From Cyanobacterium sp. Dongsha4 (GTDB lineage Bacteria > Cyanobacteriota > Cyanobacteriia > Cyanobacteriales > Cyanobacteriaceae): a stretch of DNA of 64,000 nucleotides. Location: assembly GCF_036345015.1 (NCBI RefSeq), contig NZ_CP084098.1, forward strand, positions 3,795,326-3,859,325. The letters are read 5' to 3'. Numbering within the stretch: the stretch's first letter is position 1; every line of letters begins with the position of its first letter. A program made the position numbers and the translations under genes. Of the stretch, positions 27,789 to 37,107 are shown piece by piece. Below the pieces are notes generated by a model. The model saw only the letters and a list, made by a program, of their open reading frames with translations, searched no databases and was not told where the DNA came from.

Positions 27789-28628
27789 ATGAATAAGGCG
27801 AAAATAAATCTTAGTATTCATGCCCCAGATACAACAATCATTCATCGGGCGGGAATATTAGGATTATGGATGACATTAAAACAACTAGAAGTTGAATTTC
27901 CCCAACCAAAGGAGCGTTTAGGAGGAATATGGTGGACTTTGACAAATGATAGTATTAGCATTGATTGGCAAGGGGAAGACTTAGAGGTTTTAGATTGGCT
28001 GTTGAAACAATCTTTTCGGTTAGATGATCGAGGTATTATTCAATTAACAGGATTGCAAAGAAAATCCATACCTTTAGAAAATAAAATACACCTACATCAA
28101 ACAATTTCGGCTACCCTGCTACAGTACAATGGTTCTGTCCAACCATTAAAAAAAGGCTATTTTGAATCAATGGATGTTCAAGTGGGAAATCTCAAATTAA
28201 GCCTTAGTTATAAACCACTGACTTCTTATTTTTACCAAAACTTTGCTTCTGAATTATGTGAGAAGAAAAGTAAACAACTTAAACAAAACCATTATATTCC
28301 TATTGTGAGTCGATTATATCCAGGGGCAATTGTTCAGCATGATTTAATTCGAGCGAAAAATCAGTGTCGAGAAAAGCTGGAATATGCTTTTGCTTTACTT
28401 TTTGTGCCGATCGCATCTCAATTTCTAGTTTTGTCTGAGGAGATAAAAAAACAAATTAGCTCAGAAAAAAGTCATCCCACAGAATATTTAATGATTATTC
28501 CAGAAACTACCAATCCAGAAACCGTCTCTCTATATTTTGGTTTTCTTAAAAATAAAAGCTATGATAAAATGATGACGATCAGTCTCATTGACAATAATAC
28601 TCAAGTTAATATATTAATTTTTAATTAA
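27789..28628 (+). pseudogene. cas8 (Cas8a1/Csx13-like) N-terminal fragment, island 2 copy
   Basis: The 279-residue product is highly similar to the island 1 fragment up to base 28513, then continues with a different tail (ETVSLYFGFLKNKSYDKMM) before stopping. That tail may be the native continuation, so this copy keeps slightly more of the original gene. It lacks the C-terminal half of a Cas8. The C5 methylase gene starts 13 bases later. Confidence 0.7.
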
Positions 28629-28641
28629 CTCAAAGATAATA

Positions 28642-29751
28642 ATGAAACAACTATCCTTACTTCCTGAGCTAGAAATAAAAAAGAAGAAACAAGCAAAATT
28701 AGGAAGATATGAGCGTCTTCAACGAGAATTAGAAAATGTACAAGATGATTTTCACAAAATTTTTATAGATATTGAAGAAAAACCCGCACAATATAACTTT
28801 GTTGACGTTTTTAGTGGTGCTGGTGGAATGTCTCAAGGTTTATTCAAGGCAGGATTTAAGCCCATTGTTAGCGTAGAAATTAATGAAATTGCTTCTGCTA
28901 GTTATCAAAGAAATTTCCCTAATTGTTTTCATATTTGTGATGATATTCATAACTTTAATCCTTTGGACACTTTAAAAAAAATTAATGCTCCTGAAATTCA
29001 TCTCGTAGTAGGTGGTCCACCTTGCCAAGGTTTTTCTGTTGCAGGAAAAAGAAAAGAAAATGATCCTAGAAATTTCCTGTTTCAAGAATTTATACGAGTA
29101 GTTGCTGAAGTTAATCCTTGGTATGTAGTCATGGAGAATGTACCAGGTATTTTAACAATGAAAAAAGGAGCAATTACAGATAAGATTTTTCAATCATTTG
29201 ATGAAATTGGCTATAGGGTTTCCGTGGCAATTTTAGAAACTGCTGCATTTGGTGTTCCACAAATTCGCCCAAGGGCTATTTTTGTTGCTAATCGATTTGG
29301 ACAAGAAAATCCATACCCAAAAGCTCAATTATTGCCCCACGAATATAAACCCATTGAGTCAGTCATTTCTGATTTACCCGAATACGAACCAATACCCGAA
29401 ATTAATCATCAATGGACTCGTCATTCTGCCGAATATATGGAAAGATTGTCTAAAGTGGGATATGGAGAATCATTATATGATACTTATGCCGATGCTTTTA
29501 AACGTCAATACCCCGGAAAGCCTAGTATGACAATTAAAGAAAATCATGGTGGTACACATATTCATCCATATCTTAATAGAGTGATTTCTGCGAGGGAAAT
29601 GGCAAGATTACAAAGTTTTCCTGATAGTTTTATTTTTGAAGGTACAATGAAAAAAGCTATGTGGCAGATTGGCAATGCAGTTCCACCAAGACTTGCAGAA
29701 TGTATTGGATACGCTTTGATTCCTTATTTGAACAAAATTAAAAATGAATAA
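28642..29751 (+). CDS. DNA cytosine-5 methyltransferase
   Basis: The 369-residue enzyme has the C5 motifs in standard order: FVDVFSGAGGMSQGL near residue 53 (SAM binding), GGPPCQGFSVAGKR near 124 with the catalytic cysteine, VMENVPGI near 163, then the target-recognition stretch and GNAVPP near 340. It methylates cytosine C5 in the target of the cassette nuclease. It converges on the nuclease gene. It fills the same position in island 2 that the N4/N6 methylase fills in island 1. Confidence 0.95.
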   Translation: MKQLSLLPELEIKKKKQAKLGRYERLQRELENVQDDFHKIFIDIEEKPAQYNFVDVFSGAGGMSQGLFKAGFKPIVSVEINEIASASYQRNFPNCFHICDDIHNFNPLDTLKKINAPEIHLVVGGPPCQGFSVAGKRKENDPRNFLFQEFIRVVAEVNPWYVVMENVPGILTMKKGAITDKIFQSFDEIGYRVSVAILETAAFGVPQIRPRAIFVANRFGQENPYPKAQLLPHEYKPIESVISDLPEYEPIPEINHQWTRHSAEYMERLSKVGYGESLYDTYADAFKRQYPGKPSMTIKENHGGTHIHPYLNRVISAREMARLQSFPDSFIFEGTMKKAMWQIGNAVPPRLAECIGYALIPYLNKIKNE

Positions 29752-29753
29752 GT

Positions 29754-30653
29754 CTAATCCGAATTTAGTTTTTCATTCAAGGCTTTACGCCACTTTTCAA
29801 AATCATACCATCCACAACCAATACATCCTTTTTCAGCCTCTTTCCCTGTTGTGGGAATATTTTGATCCCATTGTCTATTTCCTTCATACCAAAATTCAAT
29901 TCCAAAAGGTGTTCCTCTTTCTCCTGTTTGATAACATTTTCGGCAAACTTCTCTTTTTTGTAAATTTCGTTGATTTGTCATTAATTGAAAATCTCTTTTA
30001 ATTTCCTCTTCTGTTAAATCTTCTAACGAATCTCTACGAGTAGATAAATTCCAGCGAATTTCAGGAAATTTATGATCTGCTAAAAGACTTTCTTTCTTGA
30101 CTTGTTTATCTTCATACACATCGTGATTGTTTAAAACAGATATAATTTTATTTCTTAAATCTTGATTCCATGCTTCATAACCAGAAATGCTACCTCGTGG
30201 TAATGGTAATAAGAGAATAAATGTTCTTCTTTTTTGATTGCATTGGTCACAGTTACAGTTCAGTTTTGTGGCGATTGTGTATCCCATTTCTTTTAAATCT
30301 TGATTTCTTCTAGCCCAATTGGAATTATTATAATTACAGGTTATACAAGTCCACTGAAACGTTTTTTGTAAAATGTTAAATAGTTCCCAAGTTTCTTTTT
30401 TTTGTTTATCTTTCCAAAATATTGACTGTTCTCGTCTCCATTTTTCCCAGTTTTTAGGATTACACAAATCATAGACTTCTTTGATATAAGACTTTATTTC
30501 ATCTTCCTGCTCTATATTGATTCCTGTACGACGATATTCTATTGGAACGGAGAGTTCCCATTGAAAATTATGCTCATAAAAAAAGGTTACATCTACATAT
30601 CTTTCTGATGCTTTGGTATTCTGACTCTTTCCATTAATTTCAAATTTCTTCAT
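29754..30653 (-). CDS. Predicted type II restriction endonuclease with Cys pairs (HNH-like)
   Basis: The 299-residue protein is convergent with the C5 methylase and follows an HTH control gene, so a nuclease is expected. CITCNYNN and CNCDQCNQ look like a zinc ribbon near residues 103-135, and CRKCYQ with CIGCGWYD form a second Cys set near 237-280. LLADHKFPEIRWN near 187 looks like an HNH/beta-beta-alpha-metal core. I cannot name the prototype enzyme or its target. The order control protein-nuclease with a small overlap matches island 1. Confidence 0.7.
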   Translation of the reverse strand: MKKFEINGKSQNTKASERYVDVTFFYEHNFQWELSVPIEYRRTGINIEQEDEIKSYIKEVYDLCNPKNWEKWRREQSIFWKDKQKKETWELFNILQKTFQWTCITCNYNNSNWARRNQDLKEMGYTIATKLNCNCDQCNQKRRTFILLLPLPRGSISGYEAWNQDLRNKIISVLNNHDVYEDKQVKKESLLADHKFPEIRWNLSTRRDSLEDLTEEEIKRDFQLMTNQRNLQKREVCRKCYQTGERGTPFGIEFWYEGNRQWDQNIPTTGKEAEKGCIGCGWYDFEKWRKALNEKLNSD

Positions 30654-30899
30654 TTTCTTTAATTTGCAAAAAATTCTCTAATCCATTCAACAGTTCAGAT
30701 GTTGTTACATTTAAACCTTGTGCAATTTTGACAAGGGCTGTAAAAGACGGATTTCTGACACCCCTTTCTATTCCAGATATATAAGTTCTATCTAGTCCAG
30801 AACGAAATCCTAATTCTTCCTGAGAAATTCCTAAATGATTCCTTTTACTCTTGATTAAGCATCCAAATGCTAACAGAACTTTTTTTTTGATTTATCCAT
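30640..30899 (-). pseudogene. XRE control protein of the C5 cassette, frame broken at an A9 run
   Basis: On the minus strand an ATG at 30899 opens MDKSKKK and stops at once, because a run of nine A (30880-30888) puts the rest out of frame. In the other frame the text is a full HTH control protein: SQEELGFRSGLD, RTYISGIERGVRNPS, ALVKIAQGL, ending at 30640 inside the nuclease start. One more A would restore it. Slippage on the run during replication or transcription could give some product. It is too short and broken to appear as one reading frame. Confidence 0.65.
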
Positions 30900-31003
30900 A
30901 ACATTGAATAATAAGGTTAATGTTGACGATTAATCTACGGACGATGTGTCACATTTTTTTCATTCAAGAATCATTTGAATAAGTTTGACAAATCAAGGAA
31001 TTA

Positions 31004-32020
31004 ATGAAATCCAATTACGGAGGAAATATCCATACTCGTATCGGACTTTCGGCAAGTAATATCTCCCAACCTCAACATTTCCGTTTTTGTCGCCAATGTT
31101 TACAGGAGGATGAAGAAAAATACGAGGAATTTTATTGGCATCGCATTCATCAACTATCTTGCGTGTTAGTGTGTCCAACCCATAATATTCCATTACAAAA
31201 TAGCACCCTACTTTTTCAACAGTTGAATCAACATCATTATCAGGTAGCGAATCATCATAACTATATTTCTGAAGGTTCGATCGCACCATACTCTCGGCAA
31301 AATCAGAACATATTATTCAACTTAGCCCATGATGTTCAATGGCTATTCGATCATCCTCAAATTTCCCGTCCTCTGGACTGGTATTATCAGCAATATATGA
31401 ATTTGTTGATGTCGAGAAATATCGCCACGGCATCTAAAAGAGTTAATCAGAAGAAATTGTTTGATGAATTTTTGTTTTACTATGGACAGGACATTCTCCG
31501 TTATATAGACTCTGATATTAGTCTCGATGACCAAAGTAATTGGTTATTCAGTATAGTTAGAAAACACCGCAAATCGTTTCATCCTATACGTCACATCTTG
31601 ATGATGAGATTTCTTTGTGGTTCGGTGCGAGAATTTTTTGAACGAACATCATCGGAATATAAACCCTTTGGCAATCCCCCTTGGATTTGTTTTAATGGTG
31701 CTGTTGATCATTACTTACAACCTGTCATTGAAGATGTTGAGTTAAGTCACTGCTTAGAAAATAAGAAGCCGTTAGGAACATTTACTTGCAGTTGTGGAAT
31801 GGTTGACAGTCGAACGGTATCGCAATCAGATCAATCTGAGGATTATAAACCGAATCGAATCATCACCTATGGATACAAGTGGCATCAAAAATTACAAGAT
31901 TTAGTAGAGAATAAAAATTTAGGATTAAGGGCGGTTGCTAGAGAATTAAAGGTAACTACCAGAACTATTAATCGCTATGTTAGTAAGTTAGGATTAGATG
32001 CTTCATGGCAATCAGACTGA
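31004..32020 (+). pseudogene. tnsD: tnsD remnant, island 2
   Basis: The frame starts MKSNYGGNIHTRIGLSASN, the segment that precedes the zinc motif in TnsD proteins, and then parallels the island 1 remnant (31083-32015 equals 8997-9929 with point differences). It includes RFCRQCLQEDEEKYEE and the HTH LRAVARELKVTTRTINRYV. The N-terminal part is missing and the gene stops at WQSD, where an IS is inserted. Even without the IS the next bases would give a stop (GAT TAA). The missing N-terminal segment resembles the piece at 47201-47397. Confidence 0.85.
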
Positions 32021-33315
32021 TAATTCCAAAAACCCTGAAAAGCTATGCCATAGCTGAAACTCCTAGAAAATCGTGCTGAAAATGCTCTTTGATTACATCA
32101 GGTAGCTTAGTTGTTGATTCTATTTTTCTCATTATTTGCGTCAATGATAAATGACCTAAACTAGGCATAAACTGCATTGATAACAGTATTAAATACATTA
32201 TTACTTTAATTAATAATCCTATATAAATTCCCTGTTTCCTTAATTTCATCTCCGCAATTTTTAGTACCGATTTTAACATTTTCCAAAACTGTTCAATAAT
32301 ATTGTGTGCAGACCATATCCGCCATATTTCTACTCCTCTCAACGATATACTACTTAAATCCATCAATAAATAACAACTACTATTACTTTTTTGAAAAAAT
32401 AACCAATTTAACTCCCCAAAAGTCGGATTTGATAATTTTTTTCTCACACAAGGCACATCTATTCCCCATTGATTTTCTTGATAATCCACTCTTTTTTTCC
32501 ATTCACTTCCTTTTCCTTTAAAATCTTCTCCTTCAAATACATAACTACTTTTCCCAGCCATAATAATTTTGGTGAATCCTAGTTCATCTAATTGTTCTTT
32601 TAATTGTTTTGATACATACCAAGAATCGAGAGTAATAGGATATTTACTAATATTGATATTTTCTTTGAGACATTCTTCTTTAATTTCCTTTAACATCGCA
32701 ATTAAAATACTTGGTTTATCCGTATTTTTTCTTCCCTGTTTGGAGCAATATTTTAATCCAATGGGTATTGCTTTTCCATTGATTGTTAATATGATTCCTA
32801 ATATATTTTGTCCATTTACCACTTTTTTCCAACGTCCACTATACCAAGTAAATGTACAGCGTAACCTCTTTCCTACTCTGTCAATAACACTATCATCTAC
32901 AGCAAATGTTATCTTTGCCCTTGACTGTGTAGAATTACTCTTTTTTTCAATAATTTGTAACTGTTCTACTGCCACATTGACCATCAATAATTTTAAAACT
33001 TTTTGGAGCTTGTATAATGTCCATGAAGAAATTTCTGCATATATTTTTTGATGATTAACTCCTAAGAAATCTGCCAATTGTTTAGGATTAAAACAGCCAT
33101 AGGCATGACTGATTGCTAAAATCATAATAGCTTCAAATGCTTCAATTTTATGAGAGCGAAATAATCTATTAAATCTGACAAAGAAAATCTGAATTATGCT
33201 AGATAGATGAAATTTCATGATTTAGGAAAAATATTTTGGGCATTTTCATTTAAGCATACGGTTTGATTCTTAACACTTTCAGCTTTTCAGCCATTTTCAG
33301 AATTGTCAGTATCAG
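32011..33315. mobile_element. IS copy 1 (1295 bp) with 5-base target duplication
   Basis: The element runs 32016-33310. The ends are ACTGATAATTCC at the left and, inverted, ACTGACAATTCTG at the right, giving imperfect inverted repeats of about 29 bases that both reach TGAAAAGCT. ATCAG flanks both sides (32011-32015, 33311-33315). It sits at the end of the island 2 tnsD remnant. One gene, on the minus strand, encodes the transposase. Confidence 0.9.
32043..33218 (-). CDS. DDE transposase (IS4/IS701-like), copy 1
   Basis: The 391-residue transposase has likely catalytic acids in ITFAVDDSVIDR near residue 103, YPITLDSWYVSK near 196 and HNIIEQFWKMLKSVLK near 318 (the Y/x-E-x6-K type signature of IS4-like enzymes). 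I am confident of a DDE enzyme and less sure of the subfamily. It differs from copy 2 (37201) by one residue near the C-terminus (His versus Arg), so transposition was recent. Confidence 0.9.
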   Translation of the reverse strand: MKFHLSSIIQIFFVRFNRLFRSHKIEAFEAIMILAISHAYGCFNPKQLADFLGVNHQKIYAEISSWTLYKLQKVLKLLMVNVAVEQLQIIEKKSNSTQSRAKITFAVDDSVIDRVGKRLRCTFTWYSGRWKKVVNGQNILGIILTINGKAIPIGLKYCSKQGRKNTDKPSILIAMLKEIKEECLKENINISKYPITLDSWYVSKQLKEQLDELGFTKIIMAGKSSYVFEGEDFKGKGSEWKKRVDYQENQWGIDVPCVRKKLSNPTFGELNWLFFQKSNSSCYLLMDLSSISLRGVEIWRIWSAHNIIEQFWKMLKSVLKIAEMKLRKQGIYIGLLIKVIMYLILLSMQFMPSLGHLSLTQIMRKIESTTKLPDVIKEHFQHDFLGVSAMA

Positions 33316-33388
33316 ATTAATTCAAATTGTATTTATGGTTTTGTTGTTTGGAAAAGATGATTAATATTTAACTACCTTTACAGAAAAG

Positions 33389-33769
33389 TTAAGGGATATT
33401 TTTAAAAAATTTTGTCCCACTATGAGAAATATAAAGGACTCGATTAATCATGTCTTTTCCCTCTTTTAATTCAGCTTGGATTGTAGTGACTGCATTTTTT
33501 ATTAGTTCCATTTGTTCATGACGTAATAAATCTCCTTCAAGAAAGAAAATCATTCCACAATGAACTTCTAATAAACTAGCAAATTTTTCAAAATCGACAA
33601 TATTTGCCGTTACTAAAATTCGCTCCTCATTAAAGGCGTATTCCAAAACAAAACGATCGCTTTTTCCTAGTAATCCCCTATCTCTAACAGCTACTGCATC
33701 AATAAAAAACTGTTCACATAAATAACGGGCGATGGCAGGAGAAATATCCTCATCAATTAAAAACTTCAT
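33389..33769 (-). CDS. DUF5615 PIN-like toxin
   Basis: The protein starts at MKFLIDEDISPAIARYL, the family's N-terminus with its acidic pair; an upstream in-frame ATG at 33820 lies inside the antitoxin gene and is less likely. Later AVAVRDRGLLGKSD and ILVTANIVDFEKF carry the other PIN-like acids. It overlaps its antitoxin gene by 17 bases. Likely an RNase toxin. Confidence 0.8.
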   Translation of the reverse strand: MKFLIDEDISPAIARYLCEQFFIDAVAVRDRGLLGKSDRFVLEYAFNEERILVTANIVDFEKFASLLEVHCGMIFFLEGDLLRHEQMELIKNAVTTIQAELKEGKDMINRVLYISHSGTKFFKNIP

Positions 33770-34301
33770 CTTTTTTTGGTCTTCCTTGAAGAGGATAAGC
33801 ATTAACGAATAATTGAGCAAATTTTAGATCTTCTTGGGATAAAAAAGGATAGTCTTCTAAAATATTTTCTAATGTTTCTCCTCTGTTCAAAAGATTACCA
33901 ATTCTTCTGACTGATAACCGAGATTGAGGAAAAACAGTTTCTCCCCCTAGAATATTAGTATCAGTAATTAATTCACTTTTCCAATTATTAAATTGTTTAA
34001 TTAATCCAGATAATTCTTCATTAACTTGATCTAATTGTAAAACTAAAAATTTGGCAACTTCAAAAAAAGTCGCTTTTTCTTCCCACGCTTTAACTAAACG
34101 TTGATATAAAGAAACTCTAAAGGGAATAGAAAATTCAAAATTAATTTCTTTTAATAAGAATAAATAAATTAAGGCAGGGAAGGTGAGACGGGGTGCATAA
34201 GATGTCGAAGGAATTATTTGATATTCTAATTCTTTATAAACTCGTTTTGGTGGTAACTTCAGCAAAGCCGCCACCTCATTGGGGGTGAAGATCATTTCCA
34301 T
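33753..34301 (-). CDS. DUF433-family antitoxin with N-terminal HTH
   Basis: The 182-residue protein begins MIFTPNEVAALLKLPPKRVYKEL, a MerR-like or excisionase-like helix-turn-helix. It ends with the DUF433 block GETVFPQSRLSVRRIGNLLNRGETLENILEDYPFLSQEDLKFA. DUF433 proteins pair with DUF5615 toxins, as here. A second, shorter pair of this type is at 56626-57193. Confidence 0.8.
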   Translation of the reverse strand: MEMIFTPNEVAALLKLPPKRVYKELEYQIIPSTSYAPRLTFPALIYLFLLKEINFEFSIPFRVSLYQRLVKAWEEKATFFEVAKFLVLQLDQVNEELSGLIKQFNNWKSELITDTNILGGETVFPQSRLSVRRIGNLLNRGETLENILEDYPFLSQEDLKFAQLFVNAYPLQGRPKKDEVFN

Positions 34302-34537
34302 GATTTAAACATTCTCTTACGAGGGAATATTTATTAGTTTAACACATCCAGCACTTTTTACCCTTACCATACTCCTTTTAGCTTTTCCTTAGAAGCAGTA
34401 AACTTATTCATCTCTCATATTATTTGAGCTAAGTTTAACTATTCTGTGGGGGATGATAGTTACTTGTTAGGTTGATTGGGTGAAAAGGAGGTTATAATGT
34501 TTATATGTTTATGAGTTTATCATCATAGGAGTTAATT

Positions 34538-34777
34538 ATGGCTCGTTGGTCATTAGTTATTTCTGAAAATACCGATCGCACTGTGAGATCTTATCTAGGT
34601 GCTATTGGTGCTAAAAAAGGAGGATTATCCAATTTAGTGGAAGAAGCAGTAAAGCGTTATATTTTTGAAAAAACCGTCAACAGTGTTAAGGAAAGAAATA
34701 GGGATTATTCAGAAGAAGAAATAATGAGTGTAATTGATGAAGCAATCAAGGAGACTCGTGTACAGAATCGTTCTTGA
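34538..34777 (+). CDS. Ribbon-helix-helix-type antitoxin
   Basis: The 79-residue protein (MARWSLVISENTDRTVRSYLG, then LSNLVEEAVKRYIFEKTV) looks like a CopG/RHH DNA-binding antitoxin with an acidic tail. An AGGAG ribosome site precedes the ATG. The PIN toxin gene starts inside its last 20 bases. Confidence 0.8.
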   Translation: MARWSLVISENTDRTVRSYLGAIGAKKGGLSNLVEEAVKRYIFEKTVNSVKERNRDYSEEEIMSVIDEAIKETRVQNRS

Positions 34778-35183
34778 TACAAATATTCTCATCTCGGCTT
34801 TAATCAGCAAAAAAGCAACTCCTCATATCCTTTATAAAACATGGTGGGAGTATAAACTTTATAGTTTGATTACTTCAACTTATCAGATCAAGGAATTTGA
34901 GAGGGTTGTTCAATACCCAAAACTTCAACGCTTTTTAAAACAAGATGAAGTGCAGACAATGATTAGTGGTTTGTACGATTTTGCCATCGTTGTAGAAGAA
35001 ATCGCCCATGTTAATTATTCTTCCGATCCTGACGATAATTTAATTTTAGGTACAGCGATCGCTGGTGAAGCAAATATGCTTGTCACAGGTGATAAGAAAG
35101 ATTTATTAAATCTGAGAAAAATTAATAACATCGCAATTCTTACAGCTAAAGATGCAGTAGAAATAATGAATATGAGATTTTAG
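34758..35183 (+). CDS. PIN-domain toxin
   Basis: I start it at the GTG at 34758 because AAGGAG (34748-34753) lies 4 bases upstream and the product then begins YRIVLDTNILISALIS, the usual PIN start. Further acids are in QIKEFERVVQYPKL, SSDPDDNLILGTAIAG and LVTGDKKDLL. It is probably an RNase toxin neutralised by the RHH protein from the overlapping upstream gene. Confidence 0.85.
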   Translation: MYRIVLDTNILISALISKKATPHILYKTWWEYKLYSLITSTYQIKEFERVVQYPKLQRFLKQDEVQTMISGLYDFAIVVEEIAHVNYSSDPDDNLILGTAIAGEANMLVTGDKKDLLNLRKINNIAILTAKDAVEIMNMRF

Positions 35184-35289
35184 TTATCAAAAAGTACCTC
35201 TCTCTCTCTGCATCCAAGAAAGTGCACTCACCGAAGGTGCTGCTTCGCAGATCGCATCTTGTATAGCAATACCTATTCTGTGGGGGATC

Positions 35290-35408
35290 ATATAGCAATC
35301 CTAAATCATTTATAATAAATCAATTATTAGAAAAAAACATCGAAGATGCCATCCCTCTTGCCTTTTTAAAGCTGATGAACAACACAATTCATTTAGGATT
35401 GCTATAGT
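35290..35408. repeat. MITE-like element with terminal inverted repeats
   Basis: TATAGCAATCCTAAATCATT opens it and ATTTAGGATTGCTATA closes it, about 117 bases in all, with no coding capacity. The rest of the 35184-35485 gap holds CTATTCTGTGGGGGAT (also at 34439) and a HIP1-associated stretch, ACCGAAGGTGCTGCTTCGCA, but no gene. Confidence 0.65.
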
Positions 35409-35485
35409 TAACCCAAGTTGCTAGTTATGGATAAATTTATAACCAAATCCTAAAATTCTCATATACATATTTATGAGAAGGAAAA

Positions 35486-35605
35486 ATGATTGACGAAATT
35501 TTCGAGATTTATGTGATTGTTGATGACTTATTAAAGGCGATCGCTCACCGTGAAGACGCTTGTAGAATTATGAGTGACGCAGAAATTATCACTTCTTATC
35601 AATAG
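35486..35605 (+). pseudogene. Transposase N-terminal fragment
   Basis: The 39-codon frame MIDEIFEIYVIVDDLLKAIA, then ...CRIMSDAEIIT, looks like the start of a cyanobacterial IS982- or IS4-like transposase. It stops right away at TAG. A ribosome site (GAGAAGG) precedes it. This is a remnant only; the family is not certain. Confidence 0.5.
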
Positions 35606-37107
35606 ATACTTTTGTTTTGGATTCAAATTCTTTTAAAGCATCATCAACATAAGACGGTGTCTCATTTTTCAATTGTTCTTCAGTCTGAGGATTTTTTTGT
35701 TCATTATTTGTTTGGTTTTGTTGTTGTGTACTGCCAATGTTGTTGTTTTGTGATTCCGATGATGTGCTTGTTTGTTGTTGTGAAGTTTGATTTGATGACG
35801 TTGAATTATTTTGTTTTGTTTTTTCACTATCTTTAGTTAGTATTTTAATCGCTTCAACACTTAAATTATTAATCTTTTTAAAAGGCGTAAACTTTTCACC
35901 TAAACCAATTAACAATAATGATAATAATACGAATAACAAAATACGAACTTTTTGATTTGATTTTAATTCATCAACAATCAATTGAATTATTTGCTCTTGT
36001 TTAGAAATTTTCCTTCTTAAATTCAAATAATAACAATTAGCATGATTTCCGTCATTTTGATCAAAAATTTCTTTAAATTTATTTTTCGAGAAAGGAATAC
36101 TTCCTTCACTAACTTGACTAAAATAAGCATATAAAATCCATTCTGAAATGATGTTTGATTTTTCTGCAAGGCAATTAAAAAAAATTGTCAAAGGTTGATA
36201 ATCATTAATAATTTTTATATTTTTGGTTTTCTGTGAGCCTTTCCAAGATAATCTATGATATTTTTGTCTATCTTCAATTAATTTATTCCAAATTTTTTGA
36301 CCGAAAGTTAAATTTTTATCATCTAAAACGTTAACACATTTACCAATTAAATCAAGATCTTTATGTATATTTTCTATTAAAGTACTTTTAGCAGATGTCC
36401 AAACACTAACTCGATCTGTTAATAATTGAGCAACATTATTAGCTTGTATTTCCTGATTTAATAAAGGAGGTATTAAATTATAAGCACCGGTAAGGAGATT
36501 ATCGTTAACAATTCCTCTTGCTTCTGGTTTTAGATCTTGAGAATTATAGAAACTCTTAGAAAATTGTAAGCAATTATCCCAATTTTTCTCATTTTCTTCT
36601 ATTTCTAACCATTTGATTAACTCTCCTAACGTATGAGGAATAATCATTGCCCTTAAAGTTAATAATCTGCCGATACGATCACTTTTTAGTCGTTCATTAA
36701 CAGCCCGATTTGCTCTTTCAGTATTAAATATTTGATGCCAGTTATCTGGGGTGATTAAAGTATTAGAAATAGCATCACTAATAGTTTTCAAATGTCGAGG
36801 GGAGAATGAATTAGAAATTAACTCTTTCATCGCCGTTTTGACTGCACTTTCATCAAAACCATAGTTAAGAGGGGCGGGAACAGTTTTGGGGGTACTTAGG
36901 GCAGAATAAATACTGCCATGGGCGGAATTATCACTGGCAATAATTAAATTGAAACTGTGGGGTTGTTCTAAATAAGCTACATTATAAGCCCAAGCATAAG
37001 GCGGATAATTAGCAAGGGAAAAAGCAAGATAATTAATTTGTTGTAGAGTATATTGATTAGTAGTGCTTAGTTCAATTAAACCTTTATTAGTTTTAACATA
37101 GTTAATA
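35589..37107 (-). pseudogene. Large unknown protein with one membrane segment, 5' end cut by IS copy 2
   Basis: The protein is about 505 residues as seen. The N-terminal region reads GLIELSTTNQYTLQQINYLAFSLA-like sequence and the middle is helical. One transmembrane helix, VRILLFVLLSLLLIGLG, is near residue 400, followed by a low-complexity tail of Ser, Gln, Asn and Thr (about 450-490). The apparent TTG start lies inside the IS inverted repeat, so the true N-terminus is lost. I do not recognise the family. The layout of a cytosolic domain, a single helix and a Q/N-rich tail recalls multi-gene signalling or defence operons. Confidence 0.6.

Noticed and set aside
32306-33051. Plus-strand open frames opposite the transposase (also at 37464-38209)
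   Set aside because: They are antisense to a clear DDE transposase, identical in both IS copies, and have no family marks.
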